Positions 1-8,360 of a DNA stretch of 64,000 nt are shown here, one piece after another. Within the stretch, counting starts at the first letter, position 1, and each line of letters opens with the position of its first letter. This stretch comes from Acidobacteriota bacterium (GTDB taxonomy: Bacteria > Acidobacteriota > UBA6911), in NCBI GenBank assembly GCA_016929335.1, contig JAFGIY010000082.1, positions 1 through 64,000 on the forward strand, written 5' to 3'. A program made the position numbers and the translations under genes. Under the pieces are notes generated by a model. The model saw nothing but the letters and a program-made list of their open reading frames with translations, was not told the origin of the DNA and searched no databases.

Positions 1-412
1 ACGTCGAAATTAAAACGACCGATTTTAATTTCGCGCTTGGGTAACGCAGCGGATGTGTGCATATTCCGTCTTTGATATCAATGAAAGGTTGTGCCATGGG
101 GAACTGCCGATCCATAAAATCCTTCATCAAGCCCGGGATGCTGAAAAAATAAAGCGGAGTCGCGTAAACCAGCGCATCCGCTTCGCGAAGCCGAAGCAAC
201 AGATCCGGCATGTCATCCTGATGCCTGCATACGCCTGGAGTTTTCATCATGCAATCCATGCATCCGACGCAATGCTCAATCCTTTTGTCCTTCAGAAACA
301 CTATCTCAGCTTCGGCGCCTGCCTCTTTTGCTCCCTCCAGGAATTCTTTGACCAGAACCTGCGTGTTGCCCAGTTCTCCGCGAGGGCTTCCGTTGATCGC
401 GAGTATTTTCAC
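1..412 (-). CDS. NADPH-dependent FMN reductase / flavodoxin-family protein (3' end outside window)
   Basis: The reverse strand reads as a flavodoxin-fold oxidoreductase. The start is a GTG at 410-412 with an AAGGAG ribosome binding site 6 nt upstream. The N-terminus is a beta strand followed by the FMN phosphate loop NGSPRGELGNT, typical of the iron-sulfur flavoprotein/FMN reductase family. A CVGCMDCM cysteine pair follows near residue 48, then the ATPLYFFSIPGLMK segment that lines the flavin. About 137 codons are visible and the frame runs off the window start. It overlaps the 3' end of the padR-like gene by about 107 bp, so the two are probably co-transcribed and the flavoprotein may be the regulator's target. 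The substrate is unknown. Confidence 0.85.
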   Translation of the reverse strand, partial: MKILAINGSPRGELGNTQVLVKEFLEGAKEAGAEAEIVFLKDKRIEHCVGCMDCMMKTPGVCRHQDDMPDLLLRLREADALVYATPLYFFSIPGLMKDFMDRQFPMAQPFIDIKDGICTHPLRYPSAKLKSVVLIST

Positions 413-980
413 TTTTGACTCCTTTCAGGTGGTCCCCACGCTTCAACCGGGCGATCACATCTTCTCCCCACTGCAGGCTCGTCTCAGCAAAACGGATGCC
501 ATATTCCCACGGTAGAGTTCGGAAGAAGAGATCCCTGGCCGGAAGAGGAGGGAGTTTCTTTCTATAGGGCAGGGTTTTTTCGGGCAATGCGCGCAGCTCG
601 GCAATCGAGCGCCGGTGGTAGTATACAAAACGCTCAAAGCATTGCAGCGCTTCATCATTGGACAGATTTGCCGCAAAAAAGATCTGAATCAGCTTTGGCA
701 GCCGCAGGGCTTTGGGAGACAGTGGCGTGGACAGCCATCGCAGCAGTTCTTCATTCCCCTTTGGGGTAATGTGGTAGATTTTTTGATCCAGCCGGCGGTC
801 CTGCTTGATGACCTCCGTTTCAGCCCACTCCTTCTGCACAAGCCGTGTCAGCGTTCGGTAAATCTGGCTCTGGTCTGCCGGCCAAAAATGCCGCACAGTC
901 AAGTCAAACGCTGTTTTCAGATCATACCCGGTTCGGGGACGATCCTTTAAAAAACCAAGAATTGCATGGTCGAGTGACAT
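306..980 (-). CDS. PadR-family transcriptional regulator
   Basis: A winged-helix repressor of the PadR family, which typically controls detoxification or efflux genes in response to small aromatic ligands. The N-terminal MSLDHAILGFLKDRPRTGYDL is the PadR wing-helix signature, followed by the QIYRTLTRL recognition helix and a C-terminal helical dimerisation part (Vir_C-like). I choose the ATG at 978-980, which has a GGGAG box 7-9 nt upstream, over a Met ten codons earlier. The protein is longer than the usual roughly 180 residues: its Arg-rich last 35 or so codons overlap the start of the flavoprotein gene in another frame. A 3' frameshift that removed the normal stop is possible. Confidence 0.88.
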   Translation of the reverse strand: MSLDHAILGFLKDRPRTGYDLKTAFDLTVRHFWPADQSQIYRTLTRLVQKEWAETEVIKQDRRLDQKIYHITPKGNEELLRWLSTPLSPKALRLPKLIQIFFAANLSNDEALQCFERFVYYHRRSIAELRALPEKTLPYRKKLPPLPARDLFFRTLPWEYGIRFAETSLQWGEDVIARLKRGDHLKGVKSENTRDQRKPSRRTGQHAGSGQRIPGGSKRGRRRS

Positions 981-1009
981 CACGAACTCCCTGCTACATG
1001 ATTCCACCT

Positions 1010-1025
1010 ATAGGACATATCCTAT
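1010..1025. promoter_or_regulatory. Inverted repeat, probable PadR operator
   Basis: ATAGGA and TCCTAT form 6-bp arms around a 4-bp centre (CATA), about 30 bp upstream of the PadR-family start codon. An inverted repeat directly before a PadR gene is typical of its autoregulatory operator. Function is inferred from position only. Confidence 0.5.
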
Positions 1026-1239
1026 ATGATGGGCCATATAAAACCACGCTTGCTGCCCTATGTCGATGAATGATTGGTTTATTCAAAGATACGCATGCTT
1101 GAACGGATAATATGGGATTCTCCGATGGACGGTATGAACGTCTGGATTTGAGGGTAACAAATCCGAAGCACTTGTTATGATGCGTGTTTTTGCGCTAACT
1201 GGTAGACAATGCAGAACATATTTCGGTTCGATCCCGTTT

Positions 1240-2679
1240 TCAGCGTCTGAATCTTATGAATACGCAGAGTAATAGTCCGAAGATTTCGAGCCTGCCCAGC
1301 AACATGACGATGGTTAAAATCCACTTTGCTCCTCCGGGCAAATGGCCATAATTGGCCAGGGAGCTTACTGAACCAAATCCCGGGCCCACATTTCCCATGG
1401 CAGCGGCAGAGCCAGAGAATGCGGTAAGAACGTCTATGCCAAACGCGGTTAACAGGACGGACGACATAAAAACCACAGCCAAATAAATGCAGATAAACAA
1501 AAGTGCGGTCGCTAAAGCATTATCACTTAAAAAAGTTTCCTCAAACCTCAGCACTACAACTGCTTTGGGGTGCCGTAATTTGATGATTTTCGCTCGAATG
1601 GACTTGATCATGATGATGATTCTTTCAACCTTTATCCCTCCGGAAGTGGAGCCGGAACAGGCGCACTGAAGCGTAAAGTAAATCATTATCAGCATTGCAA
1701 ATGTCGGCCACCCCGAAGAATCCGCCGAAGCGAATCCTGTGCTCGTTCCTAACGAAATTATCTGAAATGAAGCATGCCGAAACGTCTCGATCCAACCTTT
1801 ATAAATGCCTCCGTGGAGGCTTATGGCGACGAGAATGGTGCCGATCCACAGAGCCCCAACATAATAGCGAACCACCGTTGAATTCCAGATAGCCCGGAGT
1901 TTTCCGCTGGCCGCCAGGAAAAGAAGTCCGAAATGTATTCCGGAGAGAATCATGAAAATGCTGATCACAGATTCAATCAGCGGGCTGTTGTAATGGGCAA
2001 TACTGGCGTTTTTAGTTGAAAAGCCTCCCGTGGCAATCGTGGCGAACGAATGTGCAACTGCATCAAACAGATTCATTCCGCTCGCCCATAGCGAAATGGT
2101 TTCCAATAAAGTCAAGCCTACGTAAACCGTAATCAGAATTCGGAGTGTAGTTTTGGTGCGATACCTGAAATTATTTTTTGCCAGCGGAGAAATCTCGCTC
2201 CGGGAGAGAACCATGGTCGCTTGGCTGATGGCCGGCATAACTGAAAGCACAAACACTATAATGCCGATGCCGCCAATCCAATGGCTGCAGGCACGCCAAA
2301 ACAGGATCCCGGAAGGCAACACTTCAATGTTTGTGAGAATTGAGGATCCTGTGGTAGTAAAACCGGACACGCTTTCAAACCAGGCGTTGGTAAAGCTGAA
2401 CTCCCCTCCATATAGAACATAGGGCAGCGTTCCGGCTAGACAGGATAGAAGCCAGCTGGATACAACAATCACTAATCCTTCATCGTTGCTGATATGTGTT
2501 GTTGAGGGCACGAAAATTAACGGAAATATGCCCAAAAGCAGTGGGACCAGAGATCCATATAACAGGGGAAGGACATCGGGCTCATGCTGCAACGCGGATA
2601 GCAGGGCGGAGAGAATCATGAAGGCAGCATTGACGATTAAAACGATGCCAATGTATCGCAGAATAACTTGAGGTCTCAT
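1240..2679 (-). CDS. trkH: Trk-type potassium transporter membrane subunit TrkH
   Basis: A K+ translocating subunit of the Trk/Ktr superfamily in the inner membrane, 479 residues, the usual TrkH length. Four P-loop selectivity-filter segments can be read in order: SGFTTTGSSIL (about residue 106), ATGGFSTKN (about 218), GTSTGFASADS (about 313) and GNVGPGFGSV (about 433), each followed by a transmembrane helix. A basic EEDG/ERxIxMIK segment lies between repeats. No TrkA (NAD-binding RCK) gene is visible beside it, so its regulatory partner must be elsewhere. It starts inside the stop codon of the upstream HAMP sensor gene (ATGA overlap), which indicates translational coupling. Confidence 0.95.
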   Translation of the reverse strand: MRPQVILRYIGIVLIVNAAFMILSALLSALQHEPDVLPLLYGSLVPLLLGIFPLIFVPSTTHISNDEGLVIVVSSWLLSCLAGTLPYVLYGGEFSFTNAWFESVSGFTTTGSSILTNIEVLPSGILFWRACSHWIGGIGIIVFVLSVMPAISQATMVLSRSEISPLAKNNFRYRTKTTLRILITVYVGLTLLETISLWASGMNLFDAVAHSFATIATGGFSTKNASIAHYNSPLIESVISIFMILSGIHFGLLFLAASGKLRAIWNSTVVRYYVGALWIGTILVAISLHGGIYKGWIETFRHASFQIISLGTSTGFASADSSGWPTFAMLIMIYFTLQCACSGSTSGGIKVERIIIMIKSIRAKIIKLRHPKAVVVLRFEETFLSDNALATALLFICIYLAVVFMSSVLLTAFGIDVLTAFSGSAAAMGNVGPGFGSVSSLANYGHLPGGAKWILTIVMLLGRLEIFGLLLCVFIRFRR

Positions 2680-3431
2680 AAAGATCGTTGCCGGGAGAGA
2701 GCAAGCTCCTTAATTGCAGCTGCAAGTTCATGAATCTCATCATTCGTTTCGATGTTGATGTCCAAAGCTTGTCGGGTTTTTGTTTTATTTCTCACTTCTC
2801 GAGTGAGTAGGTTTATCGGCTTGATGACATAGTAATTGATGAAGTAATTGAAAATGAGCACAAAAAGAAGAGAAGACACTATGGCGACGATTCCCGGCAT
2901 AATGGCTCGGCCGGCTCTGTTATGAAGACTCGACGCTGTCTGGTACATCGTTTCATCATTCAGCACAAGGAGTTCTTCTATTGATTTTTTTGCCGTCAGA
3001 AAAGCCGTATGAGGTCCGGCAAAATACCAGTCGAGATCCCGCTCCTTTTTCGCATCCGCTAGCGATCCCACCCATATTTGCTTATATGCCCTATAGCCTG
3101 CTTCAATCCTGTTAACGTATTGGCTCTCATTGGCTATGGTTACATTGTTCTGCGCAATTTCAAATCCCCGCCGGAAGGAAAGATCGGCGGACTCGATCAT
3201 GTCGCTCCCTTCCTGCCATTTTCCGGAGAGCAGCAGTAATATGCCGCTGTCCTCACTCTCAAGCGCCTCTGTCATGATTCTTGCGGCGTTAATGCTTTTA
3301 TAATTTTCGTCCAGCAGCCGGTTTACCGAAGACCCGATGGACAGCAATTCGTGAATGGAAAGAGCCCCGGCTGCCGCCAGCATGATGGCCAATATTATGA
3401 ATCCGGATAATATTTTTGTTCGCAATTTCAT
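2676..3431 (-). CDS. Membrane sensor protein with 4-helix-bundle and HAMP domains, no output domain
   Basis: The start is the ATG at 3429-3431, which has AGGAG 9 nt upstream; an in-frame Met 12 codons earlier lacks one. An N-terminal transmembrane helix (ILSGFIILAIMLAAAGAL) is followed by a periplasmic helical sensor of the chemoreceptor/NtrY type, a second transmembrane helix near residue 190-210, and a HAMP segment (INLLTREVRNKTKT...DEIHELAAAIKEL). The protein then stops: there is no kinase, cyclase or methyl-accepting domain. It overlaps trkH by 4 bp. It may modulate TrkH directly or be a truncated histidine kinase. The known family role is signal transmission across the membrane; any link to K+ is inference. 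Confidence 0.75.
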   Translation of the reverse strand: MKLRTKILSGFIILAIMLAAAGALSIHELLSIGSSVNRLLDENYKSINAARIMTEALESEDSGILLLLSGKWQEGSDMIESADLSFRRGFEIAQNNVTIANESQYVNRIEAGYRAYKQIWVGSLADAKKERDLDWYFAGPHTAFLTAKKSIEELLVLNDETMYQTASSLHNRAGRAIMPGIVAIVSSLLFVLIFNYFINYYVIKPINLLTREVRNKTKTRQALDINIETNDEIHELAAAIKELALSRQRSL

Positions 3432-3587
3432 CGCCCAACTCCTATCCTGCCCACTAAAAAAGCCCAATCGTCCCCCTCACTCCGCAAGACTATACGCCAA
3501 TATGGAGGGACAGTCACCCCTGTCACCTCAGGTTCAATGCCTGGTATAATCCTTTGGCGATTTCATACAAGATTTGGAGATAGGCAT

Positions 3588-3788
3588 ATGGCGGCAAATA
3601 TACTGCCGATGGTTCTTATTGCTATGTTTGCCATTCTCTCTCCCCTGTTTGCTGCGGACATTACCGGTGAATGGCATGCGGAAATAAAGCGATCAAATAC
3701 AGCGCCAATGCCAACCACATTTGATTTTGAGGTATAGGGAAGCAGTTTGACGGGTGTTTCGCTCTATTCTTCGGATATTTCAGTTTAG
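3588..3788 (+). pseudogene. Remnant of a short secreted protein gene, interrupted by an in-frame stop
   Basis: An ATG at 3588 with GGAG 9 nt upstream opens a frame encoding a signal peptide (MAANILPMVLIAMFAI...LFAADI), then ITGEWHAEI...TTFDFEV and a TAG at 3735-3737. Directly after the stop the same frame continues GSSLTG. This matches the continuation expected for secreted proteins with the pattern ITGxWxAE...FxFxVxGxxLTG, which I recall as common in acidobacteria. The frame ends for good at 3788. I read it as a decayed gene of which only the N-terminal third is left. A sequencing error or stop readthrough would not restore a full-length gene. Confidence 0.55.
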
Positions 3789-3830
3789 ACTCAGCGGATG
3801 CTATCCCTTAGGATAAGATTTTGGCGACCG

Positions 3831-5213
3831 TCAACGCCCATTCGAAATGGCAGTGTCTGTCAGGAGATGCGTGCCATCAATCAAGTCCCATTTCTCACTC
3901 GGTTTGTTGAACTGGACCGAATAGCCCGACCGCGCCCGCAGCATTTCGGGCAGATCGCGCAGGTATGATTTGGGCAAGCCCGGAGAAAGATATACGGCTC
4001 CGGTAAACAGCTCTTTGTCATCTTTCAAAAAGCCTGTGCGGCGGGCCTCGGCGACGATATCCTGATAATCGGTCCATAGATACACGCCTATCGTAATCCA
4101 CACACCAAGTGGAAGCCTATAATCATCCAGCACACACAAGGTTTCGGCTATTGTTTCCGGGGTCTCTCCCGGAGCTCCGAACATCAGGGAAGCGCCAAAG
4201 GAGATCTGTGATCGGCTTAGAGCTTCTAAAGAATCCCGCACCTGACGAACGGTGTAGCCGCGTTTCATAGATCGGAGCATACTTTCAGAAGCTGACTCGA
4301 TGGACAGATTAATGTAGAAGCAACCAGACTCTTCCATTAAACGGCAAAAGTCATTCGTGATGTCTATCGGTCGCAGATCCCCCGTTCCCCATTGAAAATC
4401 GGATCCTGTGGTGATGAATGTCCGGCAGATGGATTCCGCGTGTCGGCGTGGCACATTGAAATTGTTATCGCAAAACATGACCCTTCGGCTGTTGGTGAAG
4501 CGGACGATGTTGTCGGCTTCTGCAAGCACCCGCTGAGGACTTTTAAGCCGGTAACGTTTGCCTTCCAGCTTGCTGTAAGGGCAGTATGTGCAAGCAAAAG
4601 AGCAGCCGCGCTTGGTCAGAACAGCCGGAGTGACTTTTCTCTCAGCATACGGCTGCCAATTCAAGAGGTCATAGGCGGGCAGAGCCTGATTATCCAAATC
4701 CTGAACTGGTTCAGGAGGGACAGAATTAAAGGTTCCATCCTTCCTATAAACACAACCCGGTATCGAATAGATATCCTTATTGTCTGTGAGCCGCTGAAGG
4801 AACAGCGGAAAAGTTTCCTCCCCTTCGCCCCGGATGCCATAGTCCAGGTTCAGGTATTCCAACCAATCACGCGCGTAATAATTAAAACCGGGACCTCCCA
4901 GAACAATCCAAGCAGATGAAGCTTTTCGGATTATGTCGACGATCTCCTTGACACGCGGCCGTAAATCCGTGTGATGAGTTCCAAGGGGTGCGCCAAGATC
5001 CATTTCGTCGCTGAACACCAAGCGGATCGAAATACCAACGACATCGGGCTGGAATTTCGCAAGTTGCGCTTTCAATTCGCCAGCCAAGTCGACAGCGAAC
5101 AAGCGGTCATAGATCTGAACAGCGTGGCCGGCTTGGCGGATGGCTCCGGCCGCATAAATGGCACCGGATGGACAGGCCGGCAATGTGTTGGAGGAGATCA
5201 TCAGCACTTGCAT
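3831..5213 (-). CDS. Radical SAM protein with N-terminal B12-binding-like domain
   Basis: The start is the ATG at 5211-5213 with AGGGAGG 8 nt upstream; an earlier in-frame Met is not supported. The N-terminal roughly 130 residues form a Rossmann-like cobalamin-binding-type domain (MQVLMISSNT...AGAIRQAGH...GISIR). No DxHxxG cobalamin ligand is evident, so cofactor binding may be lost. The radical SAM core follows with the [4Fe-4S] motif CSFACTYCPYS (CxxxCxxC) near residue 209, the LSIESAS strand, and GAPGETPETI typical of the Elp3/MiaB-like fold. Family members act as methyltransferases, rearrangement enzymes or oxidative cyclases; the substrate is not deducible. It lies 69 bp downstream of a flavoprotein gene on the same strand, a plausible electron donor. 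Confidence 0.85.
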   Translation of the reverse strand: MQVLMISSNTLPACPSGAIYAAGAIRQAGHAVQIYDRLFAVDLAGELKAQLAKFQPDVVGISIRLVFSDEMDLGAPLGTHHTDLRPRVKEIVDIIRKASSAWIVLGGPGFNYYARDWLEYLNLDYGIRGEGEETFPLFLQRLTDNKDIYSIPGCVYRKDGTFNSVPPEPVQDLDNQALPAYDLLNWQPYAERKVTPAVLTKRGCSFACTYCPYSKLEGKRYRLKSPQRVLAEADNIVRFTNSRRVMFCDNNFNVPRRHAESICRTFITTGSDFQWGTGDLRPIDITNDFCRLMEESGCFYINLSIESASESMLRSMKRGYTVRQVRDSLEALSRSQISFGASLMFGAPGETPETIAETLCVLDDYRLPLGVWITIGVYLWTDYQDIVAEARRTGFLKDDKELFTGAVYLSPGLPKSYLRDLPEMLRARSGYSVQFNKPSEKWDLIDGTHLLTDTAISNGR

Positions 5214-5282
5214 CTCAAAAGCCTCCCTATCTTGCCAGACATCCCCGTCTCCGGGACAGCATTCCAAAATTAGTGTCCGATG

Positions 5283-5852
5283 CTATGCGACCAGTTTCCT
5301 GCCCAGTTCTTCCGCGGCAGCCATGACTTGTTTATTACTTTTGATATCTCCGGGATTCAAGGCGCTGCCATATACGACGCCGGTAATGTCGATGCCCGCA
5401 TATCGATATGAATCTTGAAAACAGCGCAAGACATTCACAGCGCCGGAAGTGAAAGGATCCGTGTCGCCATAGGCAATGGCGATTCCGACTCTTTGCTTAT
5501 GCCGTTTTCCCTTATATCCCATCAGCGCAAAACACCGGTCCATCCAGAGTTTGGTTTGAGTCGACATATTAAAGCAATGCACCGGGGTTGCGACCACTAC
5601 AGCATCTGCTTCAATCAGTTTGGGGTAGACCAGCTGCATTTCGTCCTCAATCACACAGCCGTGGGAGTCCGGTTTCTGGCATCCCCAACAAGCCTTACAA
5701 GGCTTAATATCCATACCCTGAATGTACAGCGATTCAACATGGGCTCCCGCCGCTTCGGCAGCCGAGCCGATTCGCTCGGCCAGGGCGGCACTATTACCGT
5801 TTTTCCTCGGACTTCCAAGGAGTATTAATACCTTTTTCTTTTTGTCAGCCAT
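5283..5852 (-). CDS. NADPH-dependent FMN reductase / iron-sulfur flavoprotein family
   Basis: The start is the ATG at 5850-5852 with GGAG 8 nt upstream; an alternative Met lies two codons earlier. The flavodoxin-like fold shows the FMN phosphate loop LGSPRKNGNSAAL near residue 12, the CKACWGCQ cysteine cluster near residue 51, and VVATPVHCFNMSTQTKLWMDR around the isoalloxazine. Length (about 189 aa) is standard. It is paralogous to the partial flavoprotein at the left window edge. It probably forms an operon with the radical SAM gene 69 bp downstream and may supply its electrons (inference). Confidence 0.88.
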   Translation of the reverse strand: MADKKKKVLILLGSPRKNGNSAALAERIGSAAEAAGAHVESLYIQGMDIKPCKACWGCQKPDSHGCVIEDEMQLVYPKLIEADAVVVATPVHCFNMSTQTKLWMDRCFALMGYKGKRHKQRVGIAIAYGDTDPFTSGAVNVLRCFQDSYRYAGIDITGVVYGSALNPGDIKSNKQVMAAAEELGRKLVA

Positions 5853-6204
5853 GAGCACTGCTCCGTTGTAATTTGGGAAATAACTCGTTCACCAGTCGGG
5901 CGGCTCTGACATAGAGGCCGCATTGCCGGATGATCGGAGAAAATGGACCAAAGCACGGACGATCATAATCAATCATTCAGCTTAGCAACAATGAAAATCA
6001 CGTTTGAATAAATATTGGCAATAGACATCCATATGTTTTGAATGGAGATAAAGATTCTTCCTTTTAATTGACATTCCGCGTGTTCATGCATTGAAAAAGC
6101 ATGATTGTGATTAAACGAAATTCCTAGTAGCAAAAAATGCATTTTTATAAAAAAGTCGGTAAGTTTTTTGGCGTTTCGTAACACTTCTAATTGGATAAGA
6201 AAAA
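5853..6204. other. AT-rich noncoding stretch between host genes and older integrated element
   Basis: About 350 bp without a credible gene. Composition becomes markedly AT-rich from about 5990. I looked for a third copy of the tRNA-Thr att core here, which would mark the far end of the older element, and did not find one. Confidence 0.5.
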
Positions 6205-6501
6205 ATGGAAAAAACCGGGAAAGGTTGGAAACCGTTTATGAACAGCCGGAAAATGAATACAACAATAATAGTGCAACCTTTGTGGAAGATCTCGGACGTC
6301 GCCCAGTACTTGGGTATTCCTCTTAAAAGCGTTTATAGCATGACCGGCCCAAAAGCCGTGATCCGTATTCCCCATATCCGGATCGCGGGCAAAGTAAGGT
6401 TTAGAAAGGCGGATATTGACCTGTGGTTGGATCAATGCATGGTTGCAGCCAGCAAGTTTTTAAAAAAAGCCCTTCCGAAATCGGTGGGAGATTTAATCTG
6501 A
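6205..6501 (+). CDS. Small helix-turn-helix protein (excisionase/MerR-like)
   Basis: A 98-residue protein containing a HTH_17-type DNA-binding segment: LWKISDVAQYLGIPLKSVYSM, then an IAGKVRFRKADIDLWLDQ wing, the common pattern of excisionases and small phage regulators. The start is uncertain; Met codons at 6205, 6238 and 6253 are possible and none has a strong ribosome binding site. It sits upstream of a second HTH gene and the integrase, as in integrative element control regions. A role in excision or in regulating the integrase is inferred. Confidence 0.65.
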   Translation: MEKTGKGWKPFMNSRKMNTTIIVQPLWKISDVAQYLGIPLKSVYSMTGPKAVIRIPHIRIAGKVRFRKADIDLWLDQCMVAASKFLKKALPKSVGDLI

Positions 6502-6590
6502 ATTGATTTGACTCTATGGCGCTGAGCAAATTGATGGCGGCAATTATCTAGACATTTTTCAGCCCGATCCCAATTTGGAAAGGAACATTC

Positions 6591-6839
6591 ATGAACGATT
6601 ATGTTACTTTAAAGATACTTTCCCAAAAGTCCAGTTTGTCAGAGCGGACCTTGCGGAAGTTTATCCGATGCAGAGAGCTTCCGCATTATCGTCCCGATCC
6701 CAAAGGAAAGATCCTTATCCGTTTATCCGATTTTTATGCCTGGATCGAGTCACGTCGAATACAGGTTGAAAAAGATGTGGATGCAAAGGAAATGCTCGAG
6801 CTTTTGTTTGCCTCAGCGCCTGAAAGACAAAGCGCATGA
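6591..6839 (+). CDS. Excisionase-like HTH protein of the older element
   Basis: An 82-residue protein starting with ATG after AAGGAA. The HTH_17-like fold is visible as VTLKILSQKSSLSERTLRKF, a turn, then KGKILIRLSDFYAWIESRR. Its stop overlaps the integrase start (ATGA, 6836-6839), so the two are translationally coupled. The same size, position and 4-bp overlap occur in the excisionase-integrase pair at 53.75-55.18 kb, which supports the assignment. Family members bend attachment-site DNA and direct integrase toward excision. Confidence 0.7.
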   Translation: MNDYVTLKILSQKSSLSERTLRKFIRCRELPHYRPDPKGKILIRLSDFYAWIESRRIQVEKDVDAKEMLELLFASAPERQSA

Positions 6840-8140
6840 CAGTCAAAGTGCGAGAAATGCCGCCGAAGAGCGGCAAATGGTATGTCAAAATTGATTTTCA
6901 TCAGCATCGGATTGCCCGGCTTTTCAGTTCGAAGGAAAGAGCACAGGAAGTCGCCAAGAAGATCGGTGATGCGCTTGAGCTTTATGGGGTGGAAGCACTG
7001 AAAATGTTTAAAAAGCCGGATCCGCCGCCCCCACCGCCACCGGAAATAGTAATTCCAACTGTCGCTGAGTATGCAGCGAAATGGGAACTTGAGCTCGAAA
7101 AGAAGGACCTCAAACATTCAACACGCATCAGCTATAAGTCAAACCTGAAGCATCACATCATTCCCGCATTAGGGAAAGTGCTCATTACTAAAGTGGATTA
7201 TCCACTTTTGAAGAGGTTTGTATGCGCCAAAGCTGAAGCGACATACAGCTCTGCAAGGTTTCGCAAGCCGGCGGACAACTCAAAAGACGAAAAGGATACT
7301 GCAAGCTCGAAGGTCCCTGGGCACAAAAAAACCTATAGCCGTGATTCTGTTCGAATCATGGTGATGACCTTGCGTGCGATGCTGGCAGAAGCGACACGGG
7401 AAAATCTCATACCAAACAATCCTGTAAACGACCTCGCGCCATTCTATCGCAGGCAAAAACGAGAGAGGATTGTGCGAAGAAGCGATGTTTACACGCCGGA
7501 GGAGCTTTATGCGATTGAAGATGTGCTGAGCACCAAGCGTTCGCTCTTTCAGCAGAATGCATACGAATTCAGCTTATGTATGTCACGTACAGGGATGAGA
7601 ATGGGAGAAGCGCGCGGTCTGAAGCCATCGGATCTCGACTTTAACGCTCATACGATAGAGATCCAACGAAATATCCCATCGGGGCACAATCGACTGGAAG
7701 AAAGCACAAAAGGCAAAATCGGGCATCGAACGGTGGATATGGGAAAGGATCTCCACCTTGCAGTGAAAGCGATAGAGCTTCAGAGAAAGGTAGAGAAGCT
7801 GAAAACCGGAACGGAAGATTCCTCCGCCTGGCTTTTCCATGGCGCTGAAGGTGGGCCAATGGATTACAACAAATTTTACGATGACTGGATGCGTGCGCAG
7901 AAGATTGCGGGAATCCGGCCTCGGACGCCCCATTCGCTGAGGCATACCTATGCTTCAATCAACCTGGCAAATGGGGAGGATTTGGCTTATGTCCAGAAGC
8001 AACTCGGGCATGCCAATCCTGCCATCACCCTGGCGATCTATACGCACTTCATGCCACGCAAGCGGAGGAGAATATCGAATGCCCTGGACAGACCAACCGG
8101 GGTTGCTAAGCGGAAAAATCCGCAAGTAATCCGCAAGTAA
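6836..8140 (+). CDS. int: Tyrosine recombinase / phage integrase (older element)
   Basis: A 434-residue site-specific recombinase. The N-terminal MTVKVREMPPKSGKWYVKID is an AP2-like arm-binding domain, then a Pro-rich linker (PPPPPPP at about residue 62), a SAM-like core-binding domain (PTVAEYAAKWELEL...) and the catalytic domain. The Arg box is GMRMGEARGL, the HxxR box HSLRHTYAS, followed by QLGHANPAITLAIYTHF with the nucleophilic Tyr. All catalytic residues are present. It resembles the integrase at 53980-55176 in N-terminus, layout and tRNA-proximal position. It may still act on the shared att core. Confidence 0.93.
   Translation: MTVKVREMPPKSGKWYVKIDFHQHRIARLFSSKERAQEVAKKIGDALELYGVEALKMFKKPDPPPPPPPEIVIPTVAEYAAKWELELEKKDLKHSTRISYKSNLKHHIIPALGKVLITKVDYPLLKRFVCAKAEATYSSARFRKPADNSKDEKDTASSKVPGHKKTYSRDSVRIMVMTLRAMLAEATRENLIPNNPVNDLAPFYRRQKRERIVRRSDVYTPEELYAIEDVLSTKRSLFQQNAYEFSLCMSRTGMRMGEARGLKPSDLDFNAHTIEIQRNIPSGHNRLEESTKGKIGHRTVDMGKDLHLAVKAIELQRKVEKLKTGTEDSSAWLFHGAEGGPMDYNKFYDDWMRAQKIAGIRPRTPHSLRHTYASINLANGEDLAYVQKQLGHANPAITLAIYTHFMPRKRRRISNALDRPTGVAKRKNPQVIRK
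8118..8139 (+). repeat. Two 11-bp direct repeats at integrase 3' end (possible arm sites)
   Basis: ATCCGCAAGTA occurs twice head-to-tail, overlapping the last codons of the older integrase. Short direct repeats near an att core are typical integrase arm-type sites. The assignment is inferred from position. Confidence 0.4.
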
Positions 8141-8195
8141 GGGGTGTTTTAGATGAAAGTGGATTTCGGTGATTTTGCTAAGTTGTTGATTCTAA

Positions 8196-8241
8196 TGGAG
8201 CCAGCGCCCGGACTTGAACCGGGGACCTACTGATTACGAAT
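8196..8241. repeat. Left attachment-site copy (3' part of tRNA-Thr)
   Basis: 46 bp identical to 55178-55223, comprising the CCA end, T-arm and 3' half of the anticodon arm of tRNA-Thr. Sequence diverges immediately outside on both sides. The 5' half of a tRNA is absent here, so this is an att core and not a tRNA gene. Confidence 0.93.
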
Positions 8242-8324
8242 TGCTTGCGCCCTCTCGTTACCCTCTATAATCAAAGAATTTAGCATTTTGCATCTCACAT
8301 TAAGCCTCTTTATGAGGTTTTAGG

Positions 8325-8341
8325 CGGCAACAGACGGCAAC
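8325..8341 (+). repeat. Paired CGGCAAC repeats, candidate left arm-type integrase sites
   Basis: CGGCAAC occurs twice with a 10-bp period about 85 bp inside the left att core. The same heptamer occurs twice (plus a TGGCAAC) about 25-50 bp inside the right core at 55126-55154. Matching short repeats at both prophage ends are what arm-type integrase sites look like; binding is inferred. Confidence 0.5.
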
Positions 8342-8360
8342 GCAAAAAGGAGGATAAAGC

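Larger units (their letters stand above)
6205..8195 (+). mobile_element. Remnant of an older tRNA-Thr-integrated element (HTH, excisionase, integrase)
   Basis: Two small HTH genes and a tyrosine recombinase gene end 55 bp before the left 46-bp tRNA-Thr fragment. This mirrors the excisionase-integrase-tRNA arrangement at the right end of the prophage. An element that had integrated into the tRNA gene before the prophage would leave its integrase in exactly this place. No other genes of this element and no left att copy are seen, so it is probably a deletion remnant, or its left end lies beyond the window. Confidence 0.65.

Noticed and set aside
5853-6204. Third att core marking the far end of the older element
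   Set aside because: I searched this gap for the 46-bp tRNA-Thr sequence and saw no match, so no left boundary is claimed.
8196-8241. A second tRNA-Thr gene at the left prophage end
   Set aside because: Only the 3' 46 nt are present; the sequence upstream of the anticodon loop does not form the 5' half.
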